Assembly: GCA_012064385.1 (NCBI GenBank)
Contig: QRDG01000853.1
Span: 124,001 to 188,000 of the forward strand
Length of the DNA stretch: 64,000 bases
Direction of reading: 5' to 3'
From: Puccinellia tenuiflora
Taxonomy: Eukaryota; Streptophyta; Magnoliopsida; Poales; Poaceae
The notes under the pieces were generated by a model. It was not told the DNA's origin, searched no databases, and saw nothing but the letters and a program-made list of their open reading frames with translations. This document shows positions 1-12,895 of this stretch, one piece after another (within the stretch, counting starts at the first letter, position 1; each line of letters starts with the position of its first letter). A program made the translations under genes and the position numbers.

Positions 1-632
1 GAGTAGCTAACTTAGATATGATCCAAGCTCCGAATTTATGCTTCACATAAATGTAGAGTGTTGATGCTTATTTTCACACATGAGTTGTCGCATAAGAGAA
101 AAAACCCACCCTTATTATTTATTCGGGAAGTTGAGGGAGGCGTTGTTTTGGCTTGTAGGAGTAGATACTCACATTATAAAAACAAAATTTTAAAACCCTT
201 AAAAAGCAATCGGGTGTAAAACCAAACCGGACATTTTATGTTCATACGTAAAGTTTCGCGAAAAATTATATTTTTAGTGGCTACTGAAAATTTTCATCTT
301 TACACAGTCCATAAAAAAGACTTTTTTTTTAACTTTGTATGCAGCATAGAATGTACGGTTGTACATCCATATTTTTCTAAAGATTTTTTTTTTAACATTT
401 TGAAAACACGTTTTTTTGTGGAATGTGAGCATATGCTCATGCAAAGTGGATTTCCGGGAAGTTGAAGTGGGGCCCTGCTTCTCTCAAAGCCATCTGTTCC
501 CAGCAACCCGAGATAATAGCTACATCCACCTCCACATTCAACACCAAATTCTGCTCTAAATAGTAAAAACCCCAACGCCCCAAAACGGCAAATACTCCGT
601 ACCACCTTCTCGTCATCATCGTCGTCGTCTCC
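1..632. other. 5' flank of PHS1
   Basis: No coding region that I can support lies here. The first 450 bases are A/T-rich, with several poly-T runs; the last 180 bases turn GC-rich towards the PHS1 start codon and would hold its promoter and 5' leader. I see no clear TATA box and no recognisable transposon. Confidence 0.4.
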
Positions 633-3600
633 ATGGGGCGCGGCGGCGACAAGCGCAGGGACCTCCTCACGTCGCGCGCGGAGGCCGCGGGGGGCAAGCG
701 GCGGAGGCAGCAGTGGGAGGTGGAGTTCGCGCGCTACTTCGCCACGCCGCGGCGCGGCCCCTCGCCGCCGCCGCCGCCCCCCGGCCTCCGTTACGTATCC
801 CGCGGCAGCAAGCGCCTCCACGGGACCTGGCTCCCGGCTGCCTCCCGCGCCGCGCTCCGCATCTCCCGCCCCAGCCACTCCTTCGCTGCCCACGTCCTCA
901 CCGTCTCCATCGGCAGCGTCGTCTACGTCCGTGCCGAAACCCCCAATTTCCCCCCTTGTTTCGTTTTCCCTTGTGTTGCTACGTGTTTGTTTACCTACCA
1001 GTCTGATCCAGGCAAGCGTGTCTGATGGAGGCACTTGTGAAATGCTTGTTACTGTCGGAGTTTACGTTTTCTGATGTGCCAAGCCAACGCACTGCTGCCC
1101 CGAGTTGATTTGGCTGTAGAACTCGAGATGCCGCTGGTTTCGGGTGTACACTACGACCCGACATGTGTACAATGTGTAGTTTGGCAGCTCGATTTTTTTT
1201 ATCGACGTAATTTCTCAAGTAGATCGCTGCATTAGATCGATTGGTTGGTGATCCAGCATTGCTCTTCGGTGTGTTTGCTGGTACTCTGGTATTGATTGTT
1301 TCAGTAGTTTGCAATATGGGCTCTATGTCTTTGTATTGGGCTGCAGCGTACGTTTGATTGTTCATGGTGGTTTGTAGGCTAGCACTCGGATGCCACAACA
1401 TTGCTCAATAGAATCATAGCTACCTCTGGTCTTCAGATGATTTCACGTTTGAAATAAGAGATGCTTGTTGAACTGATTGGTGTGCCAAACAACTTGTTCA
1501 GTGTTTCTGAGTTTTTTCTGTGTTGTATTTTGCTGAAATGCTGTTTTCCTTAATGTCACTGTTCTTTTGTATGTTTTTTCTCCTGTAGCCTACATGTTGT
1601 CATACAATAATATAGTTTGTCATCATTGTAATCTGGTAACCTGCCTTGATCATTGTATTATGGGCTATTATATTCGTTGTACATCAGATTTTACTTTTTA
1701 GTTAGGTTCTACATTAAAACGTTCAATGTTTGAATCTTATTGTTCTGTTTGGTAAGAATGAAATACCCCACAAGGCCAGAAATGTGACACCGGAGGAAAT
1801 TCAACAGTGGATCCTCAGAGGTGGAGGAAACTGCATGTATGACTAGATTTTTTAGACAACATGGTTAGGTTGTAGGTAGTTTCTTAACCCAATAATTCGT
1901 GTTTTCTTTCCTTCATGATAGAATGCATGTTGTCCTGCGTATTCCTGAATATCAAGTTATTGTTGTGTCCCAATGTGTTCTCATTTTCCTGTTACTCAAT
2001 GAACCGCTACGCTGGGAGAACAACACATGCTACCTTGAATCGTGTATGGGCTTTGTTCAGAGCAAGATTGATATTTCTTAATTGGGGTCCCTAATGTGAG
2101 GGAGCAACCCTGGAAATTCCATAAGTTGAAAGTTGGAACTGAATTGTGTTGGCTGAACAATTTCATGGTTGCATAAGTACATTTCTCTCCAAAGGAAGCC
2201 TTCAAAACCCTTTTACCTTTAAAAGCGAGAATGTGGTATTGCGATCATACCTAGCACTAAGAAGTGAGCCCAGCTCACTTCGTTAGGGGAGTGGATGTAC
2301 AACCCAGTCGCTCAGTTTCAAGTCCTCACTGACGCAAATTTGGGTTCTTATTATCTCATGAAAATAATCGCTGTGAGTGCCTCATCTGCCGCTTTCCTTT
2401 CAATAAAAAAAGATCATACCTATCACTGTTCCTCTTGCCACAGAGTTCCCCCACTATGGTATTAAGTTTTGCGCAATCATTTATCTAATATTGTGTTATA
2501 GAAGTTATGGAGGTTGGAGAAATGAGGAGACTCTGCCAGCTTTAAACATTGTTGTCATATGTTCTCTTTTCGGTCCTAACAACTTAACGTTAAGGTTTTT
2601 TTTCATGGTACAGGAGGAGCACTATGTCTCCATCCTCAACTTCTCATGGCCACAGGTTGCATGCGTGACAGAGTGCCCAGTTAGAGGGAGCAGGGTCTTG
2701 TTCGTGAGCTTTTGTGATAGGTTTAAGCAGGCATGTTTTCTTGCAATACCAAATATGATTCTAATGACTGATTAGCTGAATAAAATGTTACTTTGTTGTT
2801 GCTGTAGCAATTTCTTCTTATGGGATGTTTCTGAACATAAAATTACCTCTGTGAGCTCATTTCCAGTGAAGAAATTATATATATCACTGATTTTCTGCAG
2901 ATCCAGAAGTTTGCTCTACGTTTCCCGCATCTCAGTGATGCAGAATCATTCTTGAATAGTGTGAAGGTGCAATTTTCTATCTTTGTGTTATCTTCAGATG
3001 CTGCATGTGTGGCTTAATATGATTTGTCAAACACTAAATGCATTTGTTCGATGGACTTTAAAGGAACTCCCAAGTAACACCATAGATATCATACCATCTG
3101 GAAGCGACTGTGTGTATGAAGATTCATCCTCATCTGAATATATTTCTTCTAATGGACTTCAATACAGGTAATAAGTAAACAAAAATGATCAGGTTTGTTG
3201 CTTGTGGGAAATAATTCCTTTGATGACATTACATTCGATACCTAGGCCTGATGAGGTGGCAAGCTTTGAGGAGCCGACTTCTGATCACAGGACAGCTGCA
3301 CCTTCATTAGGCTACAACGAGGAACTAGACCAGTCTGGTCTTCGATCTCCCCTGGCTACAAATATTGATGGCAGCTACTCCGATTTCCACCATAGATACT
3401 CTCAAATACTGACAGTTTATCCAATAAAAAGTGAGAAAGGTAGGCAAATCGTGATTGGATGAATTTACACTGAAAGCACAATATATTCATTTTGATGTTT
3501 GCTGTTCTAGTTTTAGTAACTTCTAACACATGGAACTCAGATGGAGACGAACCTTATCCAGCGACTGCAACTGGTTATGCTCCTGAAAGGGTAATCCTTT

Positions 3601-4255
3601 GGTTATTTTTAAATCCTGCAAATGGTCTGCAAGGAATTTTTTTCTTAATGTTTACAATTTTTGCAGGCCTACATACTGGATACTTGTCATGATGGTACAG
3701 ATAATTTTAATTGCATTGGTACTTATTTTTAATGGTTTTATCCCATCTTTTCCTAACCTGTCAACAATGATTATTGCAGTTGCAGCTGCTGGTAAAGAAT
3801 TGATTGCTGACAAAGGAAAGGGTGCTGCTAAAGAGACTGATACTAGCATAGGAACTTTTGATATTTTGTCAGGGATAAAGGTATCTCGCTCGTCAAGATT
3901 GTTCTTAAATCCACCAGACTAAATTATATGTTCTAACATGTTCTGTTTCACTTTTACTGATGCAGACACATGCGGCCAGCGACTCTTTTAATGGTATGTT
4001 TTCTCTTCCTCTTCCCATGGGGTGTAATTTTTTTAGTACGCCTTAGTAATTGCTAATAAACCATGGATGCCTTTCTTAGCATTTCGGGTGCTAACGCATG
4101 CCAATTTTAAAACCCACGCCATGTATATTTCATATTACTGTACTCTGAACCTCATTTCACACGCCTCTATTGATTAAATGCTCTTGCCTTCCCTAGATAT
4201 GTTGGCCTCGCTCGACAAAGCCATCGATGAACTGGGTGGTGACATGTTACTTTAG
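633..4255 (+). CDS. PHS1: POOR HOMOLOGOUS SYNAPSIS 1 (meiotic pairing protein), 10 exons
   Basis: Spliced exons: 633-926, 2614-2730, 2901-2966, 3064-3167, 3246-3439, 3541-3590, 3667-3694, 3780-3880, 3966-3993, 4197-4255. The sum is 1041 bases, 346 residues, with no internal stop. The protein begins MGRGGDKRRDLL, has the PHS1-type stretches GLRYVSRGSKRLHGTWLP and SILNFSWPQVACVTECP, and ends ELGGDMLL. In maize and Arabidopsis, PHS1 is needed for homologous pairing, synapsis and recombination in meiotic prophase and affects nuclear entry of RAD50; that role is transferred by homology. The start was chosen because this ATG opens the conserved GC-rich first exon. All introns are GT-AG except the one after exon 2, where the conserved reading FKQ/IQKFALRFP requires a GC donor at 2731. 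Intron 1 is long (1.7 kb). The gene appears intact. It is convergent with the Tm-1-like gene. Confidence 0.9.
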
Positions 4256-5568
4256 TTAGCAGAACCTCTTGCGCGCCACTGGAAGACCTTACTTGCTTCT
4301 GACCATTGGAGAAGATGTAATGGTACTTCGCGTAGTGTTCGCTGCAGGCACTGCTCCTACAAAGAAAAGCTTAGTCTCAACAGCATGGGAGTAGCAAGCG
4401 TTAGGCAGTATGTTTTCTCAGATGTAGCGCATAATTAGATCGTACTTAGACAGTTAGACGAGCTATTAATCCAGAAGCTTTAGGCCTTTGCGTCCTTGAC
4501 TGTTTTGTAAGTTTGTTATTCTGAATTGAGGGTATGATGGCTTTCACTAAATACTAATGTTCGTTTCTTTGTGTATGTGTGTTGTACCTTCGTGCATTCT
4601 CTTATGCTTTTGCTGTTATGGATTGTGCATGAGTTTTGATTTTCTGGCCCAATGATGTTGGATCGATTTTTTTTAAGCACAGACGCATGCGTTTGTTAGC
4701 CAATACTATATATCTGTCTGTTGTTTATCCTTGTGTGCATCTCTGATGCTCATGCATCTGTTTCCTCACATCTATAGGCAGTACTTGTTACGCAGTCCCC
4801 CAAAATGCCCGCCGCTCTGGCGGTAGCGGTGAGGGTGGGTGCGGCGGCGTGCGTCGGTGCGGCCGTGCCAGGGTCATCCACCCATGCGGCACAGCGTCTG
4901 CTGGGCTTCCGTCAGAGATCGTGAGTGCCTGTCGTATTTCTCCTCCGGCAAGCCGCAGAAGGTGGGCGGCTGCTTCTCCCATCCGTCCGTGCGTTTTTCT
5001 CCGGGCAGGGGAACTGTCTGATGACGATGTGTATTCTCCGGCAAGCCGCAGGAGGCGGGTTCTTGCTTCTCCCATCCGACCGAGCTTTCTTCTTCAGGCA
5101 GCCAGAGAGAGCTCAGTGAAACTATGACGAAGCAGACGCTATTTATGTTCTGAATTTATCCTACCGAACTGCATGCAAATGCCCTATTTAAATACGAGCT
5201 ACGATGCATTCTATCACGGTGGGTGTTAATCTCACTTCGATAGGTCGTCAAGCTCGTTCCACAGCTGCTCCTGCAGTGTTTTTCCCCCCCAGTTCGTAGA
5301 TTGATGATGCACTGGGAACAAAACAGCACCCTATATATGGTCATAGTAAACTAAAAAATTCTTTATCATAATTCTGTCCCCTCAACCCCAAGGCATTGGT
5401 GAAAAGGAAATGATATGATGCCTGGACCAATGAGACAACATGCTACATCATTTAGAATGGTTTTGTCAGACATCTTTATTATGTGGAAGGTACATTTTGG
5501 CAGAAATTCACATGTGACTACCAAGTGACGAACATCGGGCTTCATCTTCCCATTTTAAGCTACCATCC
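4256..5568. other. Convergent intergenic region between PHS1 and the Tm-1-like gene
   Basis: This region holds the PHS1 3' untranslated region (roughly to 4.6 kb) and a GC-rich block at 4790-5110 with a two-copy repeat. No coding region is supported; the small overlapping frames in the GC-rich block have no recognisable domain. Confidence 0.5.
4943..5101. repeat. Two-copy imperfect direct repeat of 66 bp
   Basis: Copies at 4943-5008 and 5036-5101 both begin CTCCGGCAAGCCGCAG and end with a GGCAG-type sequence, with about a dozen differences between them. They lie in the GC-rich block downstream of PHS1. Function unknown; it could be a remnant of a transposon. Confidence 0.7.
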
Positions 5569-8500
5569 TCATTTTAGAGAAATGCGTTTGTACTCCCTCA
5601 TAGTGTTTGTGATGGCTTGCTCAACCGGCAATCTTTCCATGCTTGAAGCACCGTAGAATCCATGGACTCTATTAGTGTTCTTCAGGACAAACTCCGCCTC
5701 TTGGGGCCCTGATATGGGACCTGATGGAATTGTGCATGGTTACATGATTTTGCGGGATCAAAAATAGTATTAAGACACCATCTTTACTTGAGGCTCGTGG
5801 GAATTAGAAATGCGTACCTCCATGGCAGAGAACAATGATGTCAGGATTAACACCAAGCGCAGCATCAGCGATGGCTTGGACCCGAACAACACTGTCATCT
5901 AAACTTGCAGCTGTCTTTGCGCCGATTGACCCAGCTGTTGTGAGGCCCATATGTGCCACTACGATGTGAGCTCCAGCCTTGGCCATGTCAGCACCTTCTT
6001 TTGGATCGAAAGCGTATGGAGTTGTCAGGAAACCCATGTTGTGAGCTCTTGAGATCATCTCCACTTCCATGCTGGCAAAAGACAAGATTAAGTTGACGTA
6101 ATTTTCTCGAACACACACTCAAATGAATGCCCTTTATTTACTATAAGTTAAAATGATTTCTAATATGCAAATCTTCCCCTTGACAGAAAACTAACTGTAA
6201 TCAAAGTGACTGAAGCAGAAACCATATCCATAATCCAGTACGTAGCTTTTCCTGTGCCGATTATGTTCATGCCATGCCATGGATAAAGCATGTATCCAAA
6301 AATAAGGATGTGATGAATTATACCTGTAGCCCATTCCAGTTTCTTCCAAGTTCTGTCGGAAATTCCCATCGAACAGACCAACTGTAGGGAAATTCTGGAC
6401 ACCGCAAAATCCAATGGCCTCTAGCTGTTTAAGGAAGTAATCCATTCTACGAAATGGATCAGTAGCGCAAACCCCAGCAAGAACCGGGACTTCTTTAACG
6501 ACCTATATCAGGATGACATTAACTTTCTGATATACTCAGTCAGTTGACAGGAAAGAATGAGCAAAGCCTGTTATTCTATAAAACTTACAGGTAACACTTC
6601 ATTGGCCATCTCAAGTACAATGGCATTTGCGTCACCAAATGGCAGGAGCCCTGCTAGCGAGCCCTTCCGGCCATGCGAAACCGCCAGAATTGTACAGCAC
6701 AACCAGATCAACCCCACCAGCTTCTTCAAATTTTGCAGATATGCCTGTGCCGGCACCAGCTCCAATAACAGGAATACCCTCATCAATTTGTTGCTTTAAT
6801 TTATGTAAAATTGACTTTGTTTTTTGCAAAGTTTTCTGCCAGCATAGAAGAGCAAGCCATTAGAACCATTAGGGTATACAATTGTGTCAATAGATCTCCA
6901 AACCTGAAATGAGTGAAGAACACTCACGAGGAGACAATAAGCTGAAAATAAAACGATAAGATTCATAACACTTATGAAGCTACTGATTATCTTATCTGTC
7001 ATAATTGGTCTCACGTGAGGAGACAATACCTTCCGTAGTTATTTCATCCATGCAGACCAGCACTATATATGTGTAAATTCTTTAGAATTTTGAACATTGT
7101 CCTTTTTATCATATTGTACTGCAAATAGAGTAGCGCACTTAATAACAGCTTAACTTAAACCTAGTTCAGCTACAAACATGGTAATACCAAACATTGAGCA
7201 TATAATAAGTATATTCTGGTCGTGATCTCAAAGGACAGGTAGGTAAGCCGAGTTTGCATGTTGGGCTCATCCCCAGCTTCATCTAAACATGACAGTTTTC
7301 CGGAAAGTTCAGTGCTACATTATCGCTTTTAAAAGCAATGCAGTCTCTTTGAATATGGTGAATATGGATTTCCAAACGATATTATCTAAACTGATCTCAT
7401 TCAGACATCTTATCTCTTAGCAATGTTATCTCCTACCAAATGATCTCTTGATATTTCCTATCAACTTATCGCCTAACATGCTTATGTTCTAATGCCTACT
7501 TGTCCACAAATCACGACCACACCTAAGCGCTGCTACTGTTGCTGTGCGTCCTCGGAGCGCTGCCTGCAGTATTCGGCAAATCAAATCCACAACAATTTCA
7601 TGATGTTAAGACGTAGAGAAAGGTGGACAACATCAACTGGTGAAACCAACTACAGATTATTGTAGCACAGCCCAAAATGTGCAGTCACTGAGAAGTATCT
7701 ACCATTCTACAACTTATTTTATGAGAAATTAAAAGTAATTTCAATCAACAGTCTGTTTGCGTGAGCATAAAAATAAATGTCCATAAAGTGAAAATAGAAT
7801 CACCGCTAACCTGGTCTTGCATCAGGATAATCCACAGGAGGTCTCCATATGATAGAACTATCTGAAGTCCTCTCTTCTGCACAAGATTCTTTTTTATTTG
7901 CATCTTGCTTTCGTAGGACCATGTTGTTTCCCTGAGGTATGTTACTAGAGGCCTTCAAATCCATACTCAAGAATGCATCCACCAAGGCATTGGCAAATTC
8001 AGGATCGTTTATGTGATAAGGAAGCAGCTTCACCTATCAACAACTCAACCAACTTAGTTCATCCGAAGACTCTCTAGAGATGCAATTGCATAGAAAATTA
8101 TGCAACATTTATAAACCTGTCTGTTTTCAGTTTTGACTATACGGGTGTTTAACTCATCAAAGAGTGCAGATGTAGCCTCAGGATCATAAAATGGCATTCC
8201 AGGTGCATCTATTGCAGAGATTCCCTTCTGTGGCAGGCAAACAATAACTCTGGACGAAGATTTGTTCAGTTTGTCAGCAATAAACTGAGCACATTTCTTG
8301 TTCTCCTCCACGGTAGTCCGCATCAGCGAAATCTGAAAGAGTTACATGGTTTTTCACTCGCCACAAGAAAGCCAGGAAATGTGAAATCCTCACAAATAAC
8401 AAAACATAAAGTACTCCTAAGGTAGCAATTACAGCTTGCATGTAAAGGATGGATTTTCTAAAATATCAGATAGGATTAATGTTGAATATGGTGACTCTAC

Positions 8501-10699
8501 TCCTAATCTTATTAGGACTTAAACAGGCGTGGATCCAGAAATCATAAATCCTACTAGGACATGGAGTGTCAAATGCTTTAGAGGAGGACCAGTGGGAACC
8601 TATATAAACTCATGAGGGGGTGGCCATAGGATCTCAGCGCAGCAGTTGACCAATACAAAGCAAGGTGTTGTTAGAGGCTGTCCTGTTTAAAAGGACATGT
8701 GTTGTATGATTCAGACTAGTAAGAGAACAAAATTGATGCAAATTATTCCTTCATCCTCTCCTCTTCTATATATCTCTGTAGATATATCCCAAGCCCTACT
8801 GTTCTACCAGTGAACAAAGCTTCATCACAGATCATTTGGTATCATGATAGCATTGTCTGAAAGGATATGTCCTATCATATTAGTCTCACAACAGATCGTT
8901 GTGCTAACCTAACAGTATACTTATGATTCAGTATTCACAGTGAATATATATACAGGTAATGTAGCAAAAAACCATGTAAGTAAATTTAGGAAGCAAAGTG
9001 AATTCTGAAATTGGTAAACAATGTTTAGCCTAACCTGTTCATTATGTACATGGATCTTTCTGTCTGCGAAAGCAGCAGGTATTGTATCATGAGCTCCAAA
9101 GTTAACCATGTCCAAGGCCCCGACACTGAGAACGAGAGGGATATTTTTATCTATAGCTGCATCAAACCTGGTCTCATCGCACGCCATGATACCCCCAACA
9201 ATGTGATCCGCAACTTCTGTTGTTGTTATGTCCAATACGCCCTATATGCAACCAAATGGAAGCAAGATGAGAAACTCTACAGACAAAAATTAACATCAGA
9301 AGAATTTGTATCTACAATGAGTTCATCGTCAGAGTTCTTGAGCTGAAAAACATAACCTCCACAAGAACAAAATTAACACCAATTTATGCCAGCTGGCCAG
9401 GAGCTTCCAGAAAAAAAGACAAGGCAAGGAAATAAATGTACGAAACGGACCACATGAAAGTAGTACCTGTATGAAACCACTTCTAACTAGTTCTTCCATT
9501 GCTTTGCCTCCGACACCAGTGGCATGGAATACAAGCGTCTCATACCCTTCTTGTTCAGTCTATCTTTGACAGCATTTGCACACGGCGTGGTAACACCAAA
9601 CATTGTAATACCAACAGTCAGCTTCGTGTCTGTTTCATCCGATTCACTAGAAGCCATCAATATCCCATGTACCATTCCGGAAACAGCTGAAGCAGCATTA
9701 GACAGTATAACACGGCTGACGCTGTTTATTCCGCATATGTCGACAACAGAAGGAAACAATACCAAGTCAGATGTCCCAACATAGGGTGCAGTGTTGCCAC
9801 TAGCAACAGTAGATACAATAAGCTTAGGCACTCCGAGTGGTAGGGATCTGAGAGCAGGAGCGATCAGTGCGGTTCCTCCACTTCCTCCCAAGCCAACAGC
9901 AGCAACCAGGGTTCCGCCCTCATATCTGTTTTTCAGAAAGCTCTGAAGAGCCTTTGACATGAGCACTATTGCTTCTCCTCTGTCATCTGGAAGATGCTGT
10001 TGACTGGAGTCCTGATAACATGAGAGAACTGTATCTCTTGCAATAACTTCAATGTCTTTAGAATCTTGTGTGGGTACTGTTTTACTCGTGGAGACATCCA
10101 CTATGCTTACTTGAACCTGCCATTTCAATAGACCACAATACTGCATGTTATGCCAGATTTAAGGAAGAAAATAACAAAATAAATATACAGGACAACTCCA
10201 AGGGCAATGCTAAAGTGATCGATCGTTAGGACTATTGTCTGTGGCTAACACAAATTAATGAAGGATCCGTGTACTCTGAGCATTGAGCAAGAAATTCCCT
10301 GCTATATCCCAGTGACGAAGCAGTTTCTATTTTCAGTGTATGAACTCTGGCTTCTACATTCAGTGAAGGAACTCTCCCAAATGTCAAAAGTCAAAGCTGC
10401 AGTGTAGTTCTAAAGAGACTAGGTGGAACCACAATCTTGTGGGAACAACCAGATCAAACGCGTGTCCACTACCTTTTTTAGATTGGGAGTTCACCATCGT
10501 ACCGAACATACGATTGGAAATCAAATTGCGGAGGACTAGTGAACTCCTCGCGTACTTGCACGAGGGGACGAGAAGACAGGCGGACAGTGTAGTGGAGGTA
10601 CCTCTGGGACGGCGGCGGCGAGGCTGGAGCGGAGGCGAGCGGCGAGGAAGAGCAGCTCCCCAGCTTGGTGTCGGCCGTCCCGATGCAGAGCACCTCCAT
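5569..10699 (-). pseudogene. Tm-1-like protein gene (UPF0261 domain plus TIM-barrel domain), frame-disrupted
   Basis: Nine exons are visible on the minus strand: 10602-10699, 9467-10116, 9035-9241, 8117-8332, 7811-8033, 6589-6835, 6324-6502, 5818-6071 and 5569-5720, all with GT-AG borders. The N-terminal half begins MEVLCIGTADTKL and has GGTLVAAVGLGGSGGTALIA (Tm-1/UPF0261 nucleotide-binding type). The C-terminal half is a TIM-barrel domain with VIGAGAGTGISAKFEEAGG and HMGLTTAGSIGAKT. The tomato homologue Tm-1 binds tobamovirus replication protein; the normal role of the family is poorly known. Exons 3, 4, 5, 7, 8 and 9 are open. Single-base frame breaks are inferred in exon 1 (after DTKL), exon 2 (after RLNKKG) and exon 6 (one extra base at its start, two missing near 6655-6685). 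No continuous protein is encoded as written. True decay and sequence error both remain possible. Confidence 0.8.
8480..8829 (+). mobile_element. Copia-like or TRIM LTR in an intron of the Tm-1-like gene
   Basis: A 350-bp segment starts TGTTGAATATGG and ends TTCATCACA, has a good TATA box (TATATAAA, 8601-8608) and is followed eight bases later by TGGTATCATGA at 8837, which resembles the initiator-methionine tRNA primer-binding site of copia elements. It lies between exons 3 and 4 of the host gene, on the opposite strand. I do not see a second LTR or coding region, nor a certain target duplication. Confidence 0.45.
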
Positions 10700-10904
10700 T
10701 TCCGACGGGTCGGAGCAGAGATCGGGATGAGCACAGGGGGGGGGGGGGGGGAACAGTGGCAGTGGGATGTGCGCGTGCGTTAGTTGAGACTTCCATCTCG
10801 TGTCGTGGTCTCGTGGATCCCGCTATTGGCGCCACATTCGGCACGGGGGGCACGAAGATTTGAGATCGAGTTGCGATCCCCAACTACGATTCTCCATGGT
10901 TTTT

Positions 10905-11910
10905 CTTCCAAGTCTCTATATTAAAATGATGCACAGTTATTTTTATTACAAAGTTTAATATAAGTAGGTTAGATCGTTTACATCTCAAGCATCACAAACA
11001 GTAGCCATACGAGTAAGCCATCAAAATAATAGTGATAAAAGTGAACTCCATGTAGTCTACTAATGTGCCGCCAGCCACCGTGGTTGATGATAGTCCGAAC
11101 CGAACGACCGCCATCAATTGAGTGCATCTAAAATCCAAACGTCCTCGCTGGCTTGCTGGAAGGAGGTAGGACCACAAGTGGATCCAATGACCAACCCTGT
11201 TAATAACCTGCAAAAATTATCAAGCTCCCGCCTTGTTAAAAATAACATCATTTCGATAATTCCAAATTGCCCACAAAAAAGCACATAGGCCTATATGCTA
11301 GCTTTAGTGATTTTATCTACCCGTTCAACCAGTTACCAAACAAATTAGTAACACTAGTAGGTGGAGTAATATTAAAAGTAAAATGTATCAGTCTCCAAAT
11401 TTGACGAGCGAGCTAACAAGAAATAAAAAGATGTTCAAGTGTCTCATCAGAACCACAAAACACACATTTTCCACAACCTGCCCATTGACGCTTTAGAAGA
11501 TTATCTTTGGTTAGCAAGACTTTCCCATTAAAAAACCACATAAAAATATTAATCTTGAGAGGTAATTTCAATTTCCATAAGTACTTCCTAAGAAAACCGG
11601 TTATACCATTCATATTTTCCAAATACAAAGACTTAACCGAAAATACGCCCAATGGCGTTAATTTCCAGGTACAAGAGTCTAATTCGGATGATAGCGAAAC
11701 CATCATTAGTCTCTCTACCAGATGCAGCCATGCATCTCACTTGTCCCCCACTAGGGACCTGCAAAACAAAATATTTGGCGGCGTATGAGCTGGAACTTGT
11801 GCAACTAGCATATTCTTGTGTCGCTCTATTTTATATAGGGAGGGGTACTGAACCGATAAAGGGATGTCTGCTAACCAAGTATCTTCCCAGAATCTAATAA
11901 GATTCTCCAT
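10905..11910 (-). mobile_element. LINE 3' fragment with reverse-transcriptase zinc-binding domain
   Basis: On the minus strand, translation from about 11900 gives FWEDTWLADIPLSVQYPSL, then FSVKSLYLENMNG, WKLKLPLKINIFMWF and CVFCGSDETLEHLFISC. This is the zf-RVT domain that closes plant LINE ORF2 proteins. Several stops and shifts interrupt the frame, so it is a dead 5'-truncated copy. It abuts the 5' side of the Tm-1-like gene and so may limit that gene's promoter. Confidence 0.8.
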
Positions 11911-12005
11911 GTTAGAGAATGAAATGATTGAGAGGAAATATACAAGGTTCGAAGAGGCGCCCGTTTGCGAGGAGTTGTCACTAGAGAGATGCTAGTTACT
12001 TTGTA

Positions 12006-12085
12006 CTACATCTGTTACTAAGTATAAGACGTTCTAACAGTTCAAATTATATTGCCACACGTTTTATATTTAGAAATGGAGGAAG
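12006..12085. mobile_element. Degenerate Stowaway-type MITE
   Basis: An 80-bp segment has partly complementary ends (left AAGTATAAGACGTT, right CGTTTTATATTTAG) with GGAGGAAG at the right edge, flanked by TA. This is the pattern of Triticeae Stowaway elements, here with many substitutions. Confidence 0.5.
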
Positions 12086-12417
12086 TACATGTTAAAAATG
12101 TGTTGAATTAAATGTCGGTTGTTGACGACGATTGACTTCATGCCAATTCTCTACGGGATGTTGTATTTTTTGTCAACACTCCTCCTTGTACAAAGCTGCT
12201 TCTCGTGTCTTGTATTCCTTCTATAATCTTGAGAATATATAATCTTTGATCACAAGTGTATATTATGTTGAATAACTCCTCTAAAAACCCAGTGAAAAAA
12301 TATGAGGAGAATAGTATTTGATATGTCGTTAGAACTTCTTTAAAATCCAGTGGGAAAAGTAATAAGAAGATGATACAACATATAATGATCATTCTCTCTT
12401 TAATAACTTCTATGAGA

Positions 12418-12895
12418 CACTACAAGAAAACTGGCCCGTAGAGGCACTATTTTGGTTCTGTAGAGACACTTAAATTGCCTCTACATAGTATTACAGACAT
12501 TTTTCACAATGTCCCAAAAGTGTCACTACGTGCAGTGTCTCTTAGACTATAGAGTCATTTGACAAAATGCTTATATGACATAAAAGTCATTTTGCTACGA
12601 CACAAAGTTGTGTGTCTACACACATAGAGGCACTTTCTTGCGGCATCTTTGCTTGCCTCTAAAATTATAGAGACATCTTGTTGAGGCAACTTATACGTCT
12701 CTAAAAATCTATAGACATCTTATTGAGACATTTTATTTAGCCTTTACAAATATAAAGACAATGTGTAGAGACATACATATTGCCTCTTTCAAAATGTAGA
12801 TACACTTTTTATGGCATTTTGTTCTTCTCGATACACTTTTTCAAGTCCCTAGAGAGGCATCTTGGCATGTTTTGAGAGCTGACATCATAAAGGCA
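12418..12895. mobile_element. CACTA transposon terminal fragment
   Basis: The segment opens with CACTACAAGAAAACTGG, the typical CACTA terminal sequence. It continues with many short related repeats (TAGAGACA, GCCTCTA, TAGAGGCA) like CACTA subterminal transposase-binding repeats. I find no matching right terminus (TTTTCTTGTAGTG) before 14.4 kb, so the copy looks truncated. The right limit is approximate. Confidence 0.6.

Noticed and set aside
300..1034. Minus-strand open frame of 244 codons opposite PHS1 exon 1
   Set aside because: It overlaps a well-supported exon, is rich in low-complexity Asp/Gly/Arg and has no known domain; it is a GC-rich antisense shadow.
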